From contig JAMPAW010000048.1 in the NCBI GenBank assembly GCA_023666975.1, forward strand, positions 1-22,370: a stretch of DNA of 22,370 nt, written 5' to 3'. Within the stretch, counting starts at the first letter, position 1. Every line of letters starts with the position of its first letter. The translations under genes and the position numbers were made by a program. This document shows positions 8,868-15,357 of this stretch, in pieces. This stretch comes from Clostridium sp. (GTDB lineage: Bacteria > Bacillota_A > Clostridia > Lachnospirales > Lachnospiraceae). The notes beneath the pieces were generated by a model, which saw nothing but the letters and a program-made list of their open reading frames with translations, had not been told where the DNA came from and ran no database searches.

Positions 8868-8894
8868 AAAGGGAGTCTGCGTTGGCAGGCTCCC
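8866..8894 (-). terminator. Rho-independent terminator
   Basis: A hairpin with 10-bp arms at 8871-8880 and 8885-8894 and a four-base loop, with one G-T wobble. Read leftward the stem is followed at once by TTTTT (8870-8866), so it is a good terminator for the 8906-9751 gene. Read rightward it lacks a clear T-tract but may still slow readthrough from the TauE gene. It overlaps the last bases of the TauE stop. Confidence 0.8.
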
Positions 8895-8905
8895 CCGATA
8901 ATACT

Positions 8906-9751
8906 TTATTCGTTTATTTTATTTTCAGATATCATTTTCTCAATCTCCTCTACCGAATACGAAAACTGTTTGGCAATATCCTTTATGCTTACGCCTAATT
9001 CGGCATAGGCAAGTATGCGGCCTTTCTCCTGCGCCTGACGTTTCCATTCAGCTATCTCCGGTGCCATGATTTGTTCCAATGATGCACACATTTCCGATTC
9101 CTCCTTCCATTCTGCAATTCTGCCGTTGTTTGCGCTGGATACCACTTCCAGTACTGCTTCTCCATAGGTTTCCCGTTCCCTGCCTGCCAGCTGGTCAATT
9201 GTCAGTAACAGCTTTTTATACATTTCTTTGGAAATATCCCGCTGCAGTGACTTGAGCCAGATATGCTCCTCTTCCGCCAGTTCCTTGGATACGATAATCT
9301 GCGTCGTAAACATTGCCCTGCCTGCTACTTCATAAATGCCGGGTTCTCTCTGGGTAATGGTATAGCCTTGTGTCTGCAGATGCTTCATCAGTGTTCTTGG
9401 ATAATTATGCCTTAATAAAGTAATGGTGATATCCTCCACCGGATACCGGTTTTCCTTGTCGGTATCGCTTTTATACAGGCAGGCATAGGCATTCACCTTG
9501 TAAAATACGTCGATTCCCATGGCATCGTCCGGTGACTTGTATTCAATGATGTTATACCGGCGGAACAGTTTCCCGATTCCGTTGTGGATTACCGTATTCC
9601 GGTCATTTTTGATGACCAGCAGGTCAACCTGCAGCGGCTTTTTGCTTAAGTTGTGTTCCTCCTCAAATTGCAAATCCTCACGGTTTTCCCGCAGCTCCAT
9701 TTGCAGGGCTGCGACAAAGCCGGGATGCCATTGGTTGTGTTTGTCTCTCAA
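8906..9751 (-). CDS. PD-(D/E)XK nuclease-like protein, Rpn/transposase-like
   Basis: A 281-residue protein of a family frequent in gut clostridia. The N-terminal half has a plausible PD-(D/E)XK nuclease core: D43 in LQVDLLVI and E70-x-K72 in NIIEYKSPDD, as in Rpn-type recombination-promoting nucleases and PD-(D/E)XK transposase-family proteins. The C-terminal part is charged and helical, ending in a small helical motif (GVSIKDIAKQFSYSVEEIEKMI) that resembles a helix-turn-helix and is seen at the end of many such proteins. The start is TTG at 9751, supported by GGAGG six bases upstream on this strand (9762-9758) and by a strong promoter. Nuclease activity is inferred from motif spacing only. 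Relatives are often given unrelated database names such as 3-isopropylmalate dehydrogenase, which this sequence does not support. Confidence 0.7.
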   Translation of the reverse strand: MRDKHNQWHPGFVAALQMELRENREDLQFEEEHNLSKKPLQVDLLVIKNDRNTVIHNGIGKLFRRYNIIEYKSPDDAMGIDVFYKVNAYACLYKSDTDKENRYPVEDITITLLRHNYPRTLMKHLQTQGYTITQREPGIYEVAGRAMFTTQIIVSKELAEEEHIWLKSLQRDISKEMYKKLLLTIDQLAGRERETYGEAVLEVVSSANNGRIAEWKEESEMCASLEQIMAPEIAEWKRQAQEKGRILAYAELGVSIKDIAKQFSYSVEEIEKMISENKINE

Positions 9752-9814
9752 TAAATTCCTCCAATCTATGTGAACGGGCAGCTTGCGTAATCTGTATTGT
9801 TTTCGATTAAGGAA

Positions 9815-9843
9815 ATTATAACAGAGAATGCTATAAAAGACAA
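9815..9843 (-). promoter_or_regulatory. Sigma-70-type promoter for leftward gene
   Basis: On the minus strand TTGTCT (9843-9838) and TATAAT (9820-9815) are separated by exactly 17 bases, with TG one base before the -10 box (extended -10). The start of transcription should fall near 9808, giving a leader of about 55 bases before the TTG start of the nuclease-like gene. Confidence 0.75.
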
Positions 9844-9848
9844 TGGGC

Positions 9849-9877
9849 TTTTGCTGTCAGCGGCACGCCGGATTTCT
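9849..9877 (+). other. Short segment resembling the TauE gene
   Basis: This intergenic stretch aligns with 8693-8721 inside the TauE/SafE gene. The core of 22 bases from 9859 differs at two transitions, and the frame matching TauE reads F-A-V-S-G-T-P-D-F-W-C against F-V-I-G-G-M-P-D-F-R-C. It may be a remnant of a duplicated permease gene, or chance. No start, stop structure or longer homology is visible around it. Confidence 0.25.
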
Positions 9878-9903
9878 GGTGTCAGGCTGTGTTAAAATTT
9901 TTG

Positions 9904-9932
9904 TTGATACCGTATATGACACCACATATAAT
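9904..9932 (+). promoter_or_regulatory. Promoter of the hicB locus with dyad
   Basis: TTGATA at 9904-9909 and TATAAT at 9927-9932 are spaced by 17 bases, close to consensus. An inverted repeat, TATATG at 9913-9918 and CATATA at 9925-9930, lies between and over the -10 box, a suitable position for autorepression by a HicB-type ribbon-helix-helix protein (inference). The predicted start near 9939 leaves the GGGAGG ribosome binding site almost at the 5' end of the transcript. Confidence 0.7.
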
Positions 9933-9952
9933 GAATACAGGGAGGTATGCTG

Positions 9953-10057
9953 ATGTCAAAATGGGAGATTCCAAAGCACGAACCAATAAAGAAAGTATAT
10001 GTGGAAATAGTTAAGGAAGTAATAGAAAGTGAGGTGGATACTGATGACACTGAATGA
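9953..10057 (+). CDS. 34-residue small ORF before hicB
   Basis: A 34-residue ORF (MSKWEIPKHEPIKKVYV..., ending in an acidic tail) with ATG at 9953 and a strong GGAGG at 9941-9945, seven bases upstream. It is the first ORF after a near-consensus promoter. Its end overlaps the hicB start at 10044 by 14 bases in a different frame, so translation of the two is likely coupled. It does not resemble HicA: it is shorter and lacks HicA's double-stranded RNA-binding core and the G-H-S/T-HxxF-type histidine region. It could be a genuine small protein, a leader controlling hicB, or the remnant of a lost partner gene. I do not recognise it. Confidence 0.55.
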   Translation: MSKWEIPKHEPIKKVYVEIVKEVIESEVDTDDTE

Positions 10058-10406
10058 ATATATGGAGTTGCCGTATCGCATGGAGATTGTACCAGATAAA
10101 GATGAAGGAGGCTATGCGGTGACGTTTCCGGAACTGCCGGGGTGTATGACCTGTGGGGAAAATCTGGAATCAGCGGTCAGCAATGCGGAGGATGCAAAAA
10201 AAGCGTGGCTTGAGGCAGCGCTGGAAGAAGGGCAGGAGATTCCTGAACCAGATGGGCTTAATGATTATTCCGGGCAGTTTAAGTTACGAATTCCCAAAAG
10301 CCTGCATCGGCAGCTTTCCGAACATTCCAAACGGGAAGGGATCAGCATGAACCAGTATTGCTTATATCTTTTGTCCAGAAATGATGCAATACATTCACAG
10401 GGTTAG
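10044..10406 (+). CDS. hicB: HicB-family antitoxin (orphan)
   Basis: A 120-residue HicB-type protein. Residues 10-65 form the partial RNase-H-like HicB fold (YRMEIVPDKDEGGYAVTFPELPGCMTCGE, then AEDAKKAWLEAALEEG), and 79-112 form a C-terminal ribbon-helix-helix (FKLRIPKSLHRQLSEHSKREGISMNQYCLYLL) that would bind operator DNA. HicB normally neutralises the HicA mRNA-interferase and represses its own operon. Here no hicA is visible on either side: upstream is only a 34-codon ORF, downstream is the polysaccharide promoter region. I chose ATG at 10044 because GAGGTGG at 10031-10037 is well placed and MTLNEYM is the usual family start. The protein looks complete, so it may be a solitary regulator or partner of a HicA encoded elsewhere. 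Confidence 0.88.
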   Translation: MTLNEYMELPYRMEIVPDKDEGGYAVTFPELPGCMTCGENLESAVSNAEDAKKAWLEAALEEGQEIPEPDGLNDYSGQFKLRIPKSLHRQLSEHSKREGISMNQYCLYLLSRNDAIHSQG

Positions 10407-10455
10407 GAGGATACCGCAAAGGAAAACAAGACCGTTTGATATCTTTTGTGGCCGG

Positions 10456-10497
10456 ACAAATTCCAAGAAAATACACTTGTATTCACGTATAATTTGT
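10456..10497 (+). promoter_or_regulatory. Probable promoter/operator of polysaccharide cluster
   Basis: TATAAT at 10488-10493 is a perfect -10 box about 67 bases before the first cluster gene, but no good -35 hexamer lies 16-18 bases upstream. In that place is a palindrome, AATACA-CT-TGTATT at 10470-10483, and a wider inverted repeat pairs ACAAATT at 10456-10462 with AATTTGT at 10491-10497. A weak -35 with a dyad upstream of -10 suggests control by a DNA-binding protein (inference). Confidence 0.45.
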
Positions 10498-10559
10498 GCT
10501 ACCATAAAAACGTTATATTTTTGGTGATAAGTGATAAATGCCGTTTCGCAGGTGAGAAC

Positions 10560-12569
10560 ATGAGAGAGAATAAGAGGCTACAGACAGAGGATAGGATAAA
10601 TACCCGACAAATGAACAAGAGAAAGGGTCGATTAGAGCATTGGCAGGTTATCGCACTGTTTTTGGCACTGTATGATGCCTGTGCACTGGCAGCGGCTTAT
10701 TTTGCGGCATTGTGGATAAGGTTTGACTGTGCGTTTGGTGCGATTCCTCAAAACTATCTGCATGCTTATTATCAGTTTATTCCGGTGTTCATTGTATTTT
10801 CGCTGATTATATTCTGGCGTATGCGGCTTTACAAGAGCATATGGAAATATGCCAGTTATGACGAATTGGTTCGTGTGACACTGGCCACATTTCTTACACT
10901 GGTAGTTCATGTTGTCGGTATTACCGTATTTGTTGAGCGTATGCCTGTCTCTTATTATTTATTTGGCATTATTATCCAGTACATACTGGTGGTGGCGGTT
11001 CGTTTCGCTTATCGCTTCGTCCTGCTGCTTCGTGGCAAGCTGAGTGAGGATTTGACGTATCTCAGAAGGACGATGATTATCGGTGCCGGTGAAGCGGGGC
11101 AGATTATTCTGCGGGATATTAAGAAATCCGATAAGGTTGACGAAAAGGTATATTGTTTTATTGATGACGACCCAAATAAGTGGGGGCGGTATATTGATGA
11201 TGTTCCCGTGGTGGGCGGTTCTGACAGCATAATGGAGGCTGTGGAACGGTTTGCAATTGAGAGAATCTATGTCGCAATACCCAGTGCGACAATGGAACAG
11301 AGAAGAGATATTTTAAATATCTGTAAAGAAACCGGCTGCAGTTTGATGAATCTGCCGGGTTTGTATCAGTTTATGACGGGGCAGGTTTCCATTGCTTCCA
11401 TGAAGGAAGTGGAAGTGGAGGATTTGCTGGGAAGAGATCCGATAGAAGTCGATATGCAGGAAATCTATCAGCAGATTTCAGGGAAAACCGTGCTGATTAC
11501 AGGCGGCGGCGGTTCCATTGGCAGTGAGTTGGCGAGACAGGTGGCAGCGCACGGACCGCGTAAGCTGATTATTTTTGATGTGTATGAAAACAATGCTTAT
11601 GCGATTGAAATGGAGTTGCGCAGAAAATATCCGAACCTGAAGCTGGAAGTGTTGATCGGTTCAGTCAGAGACAGCCGTAAGATTTTCCAGGTCTTTGAAT
11701 TGTATCATCCGGATATTGTGTATCATGCGGCAGCGCATAAGCACGTACCGTTAATGGAGGACAGCCCCTGTGAAGCGATTAAGAATAATGCGATTGGAAC
11801 CTATAAAACCGCATATGCCGCAATTGCAAACGGCTGCTCCACGTTTGTGCTGATTAGCACGGATAAAGCTGTCAACCCGACGAATATTATGGGCGCATCG
11901 AAGCGTTTGTGTGAGATGATTATTCAGGCTTTTGATGCCAAAATCAAAGAGGGAAAAGCAGAAGAGATTCCGCAGCTGTTTACGCATCTGATGAAAGATG
12001 ACCATGTCAAACAGTATGTGAATGAACAGGTAAAACAGGCAAAGACAGAATTTGTAGCCGTGCGCTTTGGCAACGTGCTTGGGAGCAACGGTTCGGTGAT
12101 TCCGCTGTTCAAGCAGCAGATTGAGGCCGGCGGTCCTGTCGAGGTAACCCATCCGGATATTATCCGCTATTTTATGACGATACCGGAGGCGGTAAGCCTG
12201 GTCATGCAGGCGGGAACCTATGCCTGCGGCGGAGAGATTTTTGTTTTGGATATGGGAGAACCGGTAAAGATTGACACATTGGCAAGAAATCTGATAAAAT
12301 TGTCTGGGCACAAGCCGGACGAAGACATTAAGATTGTATATATCGGCCTGCGGCCGGGCGAGAAACTCTACGAAGAGAAACTGATGGCGGAGGAAGGGCT
12401 TAAGAAAACAGATAATGATTTGATTCATATCGGCTGCCCGATTCCCTTTGACATTGAAGTGTTCTTGAACCAGTTAGAGGAATTAATGGAGACGGCATAT
12501 AAGAATAAGACGGATATCCGCGATTTGGTACAGCGGATTGTGGCGACTTATACTTGCGAACGAAATTGA
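10560..12569 (+). CDS. pglF: UDP-GlcNAc 4,6-dehydratase, PglF/WbpM/CapD type
   Basis: A 669-residue membrane-anchored nucleotide-sugar dehydratase. Four hydrophobic helices lie at about 29-52, 72-89, 104-125 and 131-156, then a first Rossmann domain with GAGEAG at 175-180, then the catalytic short-chain dehydrogenase domain with GGGGSIG at 315-321, T434-D435-K436 and NIMGASKR (M444, K448). Methionine in place of the usual tyrosine is typical of this large dehydratase group. It should convert UDP-GlcNAc to the UDP-4-keto-6-deoxy sugar, the first step to bacillosamine, and the next genes supply the later steps. Length is close to WbpM. The start at 10560 has AGGTGAG five bases upstream; in-frame starts at 10446 and 10611 are less well supported. 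A charged insertion at about 460-495, before VRFGNVLGSNGSV, is longer than I expect for the family. Confidence 0.88.
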   Translation: MRENKRLQTEDRINTRQMNKRKGRLEHWQVIALFLALYDACALAAAYFAALWIRFDCAFGAIPQNYLHAYYQFIPVFIVFSLIIFWRMRLYKSIWKYASYDELVRVTLATFLTLVVHVVGITVFVERMPVSYYLFGIIIQYILVVAVRFAYRFVLLLRGKLSEDLTYLRRTMIIGAGEAGQIILRDIKKSDKVDEKVYCFIDDDPNKWGRYIDDVPVVGGSDSIMEAVERFAIERIYVAIPSATMEQRRDILNICKETGCSLMNLPGLYQFMTGQVSIASMKEVEVEDLLGRDPIEVDMQEIYQQISGKTVLITGGGGSIGSELARQVAAHGPRKLIIFDVYENNAYAIEMELRRKYPNLKLEVLIGSVRDSRKIFQVFELYHPDIVYHAAAHKHVPLMEDSPCEAIKNNAIGTYKTAYAAIANGCSTFVLISTDKAVNPTNIMGASKRLCEMIIQAFDAKIKEGKAEEIPQLFTHLMKDDHVKQYVNEQVKQAKTEFVAVRFGNVLGSNGSVIPLFKQQIEAGGPVEVTHPDIIRYFMTIPEAVSLVMQAGTYACGGEIFVLDMGEPVKIDTLARNLIKLSGHKPDEDIKIVYIGLRPGEKLYEEKLMAEEGLKKTDNDLIHIGCPIPFDIEVFLNQLEELMETAYKNKTDIRDLVQRIVATYTCERN

Positions 12570-12602
12570 TTGCCGAATCCAACATTGTACCACGGTATAT
12601 GC

Positions 12603-12648
12603 AGTTAAACTAAGCATTTGCCTCTGGCAAATACGAAGGTTAACTAGT
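12603..12648 (+). repeat. Intergenic palindromic repeat
   Basis: Two 20-base arms (12603-12622 and 12626-12645) separated by TCT pair at 16 of 20 positions, with perfect ends (AGTTAA/TTAACT) and a perfect core (ATTTGCC/GGCAAAT). The right arm and the three bases after it recur at 1-23. No T-tract follows, so it is not a standard terminator. It lies in the 139-base gap between pglF and pglE, the largest inside the cluster. Confidence 0.65.
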
Positions 12649-12708
12649 GTATCATCCGGCATAGAGGTGAAGATAGTTTTGGAGGATCAGGCACAAAGAG
12701 GAAAATCG

Positions 12709-14001
12709 ATGGAGATGCAATCGGGAAAATTAAAAGATATAGAACCGTTTAAAGAAAAGGTGTGGCTGTCAAGCCCTGTCATGCACGGTGAGGAGCAAAA
12801 ATATGTGAACCGTGCATTTGAACAGAACTGGATTACGACTGCGGGAGAAAATGTAAATGAGGTTGAACGCCTTACGGCTGAATATATCGGCGTTGCAAAT
12901 GTAGTTGCCCTGTCGGCAGGAACAGCAGCACTTCATCTGGCGGTAAAGCTTGCCGGAGAAGAATTGTATGGCAGGCCGAGAGTCGGGGAAGGGACGTTGG
13001 CGGGACATCGAGTATTCTGCTCGGATGTGACCTTTGATGCCACGGTGAATCCTGTGGTGTATGAAGGAGGAGAGCCGGTCTTCATTGATACAGAGTATGA
13101 TACGTGGAATATGGACCCGGAGGCACTTAGGCAGGCCTTTGCGATTTATCCGGAGGTCAGGCTTGTCGTATTGGTTAATTTATATGGAACGCCGGCGAAG
13201 ATTGATGAAATCAAGGCGGTTTGTGATGAGCATGGCGCCATACTGATTGAGGATGCGGCAGAGTCGCTGGGTGCTAAATATAAAGGCAGGCAGACTGGCA
13301 TTTTTGGAAAGTACAGTATCGTCAGTTTTAATGGCAATAAAATTATTACCGGAAGCAGTGGTGGAGCGTTGCTTACGGATAGTAAAGAGACGGCTGACCG
13401 GGTGCGGAAATGGTCTACACAGGCAAGAGAAGCAGCACCGTGGTATCAGCATGAAGAACTGGGGTATAATTACCGCATGAGTAATGTGATTGCCGGAATT
13501 GTCAGAGGGCAGTATGAGCATCTGGATGAGCATATCGCCAAGAAGAGAGCCATTTATCAAAGATACAAGGAAGGCTTGAAGGATTTGCCGGTTCAGATGA
13601 ACCCGTACATCGAAAGTGAGATGGAACCGAACTTCTGGCTTAGCTGCATATTGATTGACAAAGAGGCGATGTGCAGGCAGAACCGGTCGGAAACCGAAGC
13701 ACTCTATATCCGTGAACCGGGTAAGACGTGTCCGACAGAAATATTGGAAACACTGGCGGCGTATAATGCAGAGGGAAGACCGATATGGAAACCGATGCAT
13801 ATGCAGCCAATCTATAGATTGAATCCGTTTATCACAAAGACTGGAAGTGGAAGAGCCGGGAGCAATGCGTATATTGCAGGCAGTGTGACCGATGCCGGTA
13901 TGGATATCTTTGACAGGGGATTGTGCCTGCCGAGTGATATTCATATGACGGAGGAACAGCAGGATGTAATTATCGAGTTGGTGCGGCAGTGTTTTCAGTA
14001 G
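12709..14001 (+). CDS. pglE: PglE-like nucleotide-sugar 4-aminotransferase
   Basis: A 430-residue PLP-dependent enzyme of the DegT/DnrJ/EryC1/StrS family. The PLP lysine is K211 in SFNGNKIITGSSGG, a form characteristic of PglE-type enzymes; LSAGTAALHLA near the start and EDAAESLGAKYKG in the centre are family cofactor-site motifs. It should aminate the 4-keto sugar made by PglF, using glutamate, to give UDP-4-amino-4,6-dideoxy-GlcNAc. ATG at 12709 follows GAGGA at 12698-12702 by six bases. The reading frame stays open upstream to 12538 but that part has no good start and overlaps pglF. It is 30-40 residues longer than typical PglE, with extra loops after LAVKLAGEE and in the C-terminal third. 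Confidence 0.88.
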   Translation: MEMQSGKLKDIEPFKEKVWLSSPVMHGEEQKYVNRAFEQNWITTAGENVNEVERLTAEYIGVANVVALSAGTAALHLAVKLAGEELYGRPRVGEGTLAGHRVFCSDVTFDATVNPVVYEGGEPVFIDTEYDTWNMDPEALRQAFAIYPEVRLVVLVNLYGTPAKIDEIKAVCDEHGAILIEDAAESLGAKYKGRQTGIFGKYSIVSFNGNKIITGSSGGALLTDSKETADRVRKWSTQAREAAPWYQHEELGYNYRMSNVIAGIVRGQYEHLDEHIAKKRAIYQRYKEGLKDLPVQMNPYIESEMEPNFWLSCILIDKEAMCRQNRSETEALYIREPGKTCPTEILETLAAYNAEGRPIWKPMHMQPIYRLNPFITKTGSGRAGSNAYIAGSVTDAGMDIFDRGLCLPSDIHMTEEQQDVIIELVRQCFQ

Positions 14002-14019
14002 TGCAGAGGGGAATGTAAA

Positions 14020-14667
14020 GTGGAACATCATGCAGGAATTTATGAAAAGTACATAAAGCGTTTGTTGGATATTGTGTTATCGCTATGTGCGATTCTTGTG
14101 TTAAGTCCGGTAATGCTAATCACGGCATTGCTGGTCAGGATGAAACTTGGCAGTCCTGTGATTTTCCAGCAGCAAAGACCGGGTAAGATTGATCCCAAAA
14201 CCGGTCAGGAAAAGATATTCAAAATGTATAAGTTTCGCTCCATGACCGATGAAAGGGATGAGAGTGGAGAGCTGATGCCGGATAGTGTAAGGCTTACCAG
14301 CTTTGGAAAGAAGCTGCGTTCCACCAGTCTGGACGAGCTGCCGGAGTTGTTTAATATCCTGAAAGGGGATATGAGTGTGGTGGGACCGAGGCCGCTGCTG
14401 GTCAAGTATTTGCCTTTATACAGTGATGAACAAAGACATCGACATGATGTGCGGCCGGGTTTAACCGGACTGGCACAGGTGGAAGGCAGAAATGCAATTA
14501 GCTGGGAAGAAAAGTTTGCGTGGGATGTAAGATATGTTGAAAAAATTAGTTTTTTATTGGATGTACAGATAGTATGGAAAACAATTGGAGTAGTGTTTCA
14601 TAAGAATGGAATTAGTAGTGAGACTGCTGCAACAATGGAGGAGTTTATAGGAAGTGGGAAAATGTGA
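14020..14667 (+). CDS. pglC: PglC-like initiating sugar-phosphate transferase
   Basis: A 215-residue monotopic phosphoglycosyltransferase of the bacterial sugar transferase family. A single hydrophobic helix spans about 14-38 and contains the helix-breaking SP typical of the re-entrant membrane hairpin. KMYKFRSM follows, then the catalytic dyad D105-E106 in [16 protein letters not shown] and [14 protein letters not shown]. It transfers a sugar phosphate from a UDP-sugar to undecaprenyl phosphate at the cytoplasmic face; with PglF, PglE and PglD beside it the substrate is most likely UDP-diNAc-bacillosamine. The length matches the minimal PglC rather than the larger WbaP class. It starts with GTG at 14020, AGAGGGG lying about nine bases upstream, and its stop overlaps the next start in TGATG. 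Confidence 0.9.
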   Translation: MEHHAGIYEKYIKRLLDIVLSLCAILVLSPVMLITALLVRMKLGSPVIFQQQRPGKIDPKTGQEKIFKMYKFRSMTDERDESGELMPDSVRLTSFGKKLRSTSLDELPELFNILKGDMSVVGPRPLLVKYLPLYSDEQRHRHDVRPGLTGLAQVEGRNAISWEEKFAWDVRYVEKISFLLDVQIVWKTIGVVFHKNGISSETAATMEEFIGSGKM

Positions 14668-15302
14668 TGAAGAACCTATATATTATAGGTGCAAGTGGAC
14701 ATGGTAAAGTGGTTGCAGATGTTGCAGCATGCTTACATCAGTATAATGAAATATTTTTTTTGGATGACGATGAGACGCTAAAGGAGGTAATGGCATTTCC
14801 GGTAGTAGGAAAGGCTACTGACTATGGCAAAGTAGCTCATGAAGAGGACGAAGTGATTGTTGCCATAGGGAATGTGGATATACGAAAAAAGATACAATCT
14901 CAATATGAAAAGAAGAAGTATAAAATTGCAACACTTATTCATCCGCACGCAATCATTGGAATGAATGTATCTGTCGAACAGGGCACGATTATTATGGCAG
15001 GGGCAGTTGTTAATGCGGATACGAAGATAGGCCGAGGATGTATTATCAATACCTGTGCTTCTGTAGACCATGATTGCAGGATTGATGATTATGTACATGT
15101 ATCAGTAGGAGCGCATATATGTGGGAGCGTTAGTATTGGAGAAATGACTTGGATAGGTGCTGGGGCAACAGTGAGTAATAATATCACTGTTTGTGACAGA
15201 TGTATGTTAGGTGCCGGGGCAGTTGCGGTAAAGGATATAGTGAGCCAAGGAACATATGTAGGGGTGCCTGTGAGAATGCAATTACCTAAAAAAAGAATGT
15301 AA
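14667..15302 (+). CDS. pglD: PglD-like sugar N-acetyltransferase
   Basis: A 211-residue acetyltransferase. An N-terminal Rossmann-like segment (YIIGASGHGKVVADVA, residues 5-20) binds the UDP-sugar in this family, and a left-handed beta-helix of hexapeptide repeats follows from about 95 (GTIIMAGAVVNADTKIGRGCIINT). The catalytic base is probably H135 in CASVDHDC. It should acetylate the 4-amino group using acetyl-CoA to complete UDP-N,N'-diacetylbacillosamine. The start ATG at 14667 shares a base with the pglC stop and has AGGAAGTGG eight bases upstream; a GTG directly before it would add one residue. Base composition begins to fall in and after this gene. Confidence 0.88.
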   Translation: MKNLYIIGASGHGKVVADVAACLHQYNEIFFLDDDETLKEVMAFPVVGKATDYGKVAHEEDEVIVAIGNVDIRKKIQSQYEKKKYKIATLIHPHAIIGMNVSVEQGTIIMAGAVVNADTKIGRGCIINTCASVDHDCRIDDYVHVSVGAHICGSVSIGEMTWIGAGATVSNNITVCDRCMLGAGAVAVKDIVSQGTYVGVPVRMQLPKKRM

Positions 15303-15357
15303 AAATGGCAGGTGGAAATTTGCAATGTCACAAACCTATAGGAAAGGTCAGAAGAAA

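Noticed and set aside
9953..10057. Reading the 34-codon ORF as a HicA toxin
   Set aside because: It is about half the length of HicA and lacks its conserved histidine and beta-sheet segments.
10494..10559. Possible EAR-type or other leader RNA before the polysaccharide cluster
   Set aside because: Only about 60 bases separate the likely promoter from the first gene, too short for the known EAR element, and no strong hairpin is seen.
10407..10559. Missing hicA or other small gene downstream of hicB
   Set aside because: A GGAGG at 10405-10410 is followed by no start codon at suitable distance and no frame resembling HicA is present on either strand.
12570..12708. Terminator or riboswitch in the gap between pglF and pglE
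   Set aside because: The hairpin at 12603-12648 has no T-tract and is imperfect in its middle; no known riboswitch core is recognisable. It is better described as a repeat.
13180..14031. 283-codon antisense frame over pglE
   Set aside because: It mirrors the codon pattern of pglE, has low-complexity composition and no SD; pglE itself is beyond doubt.
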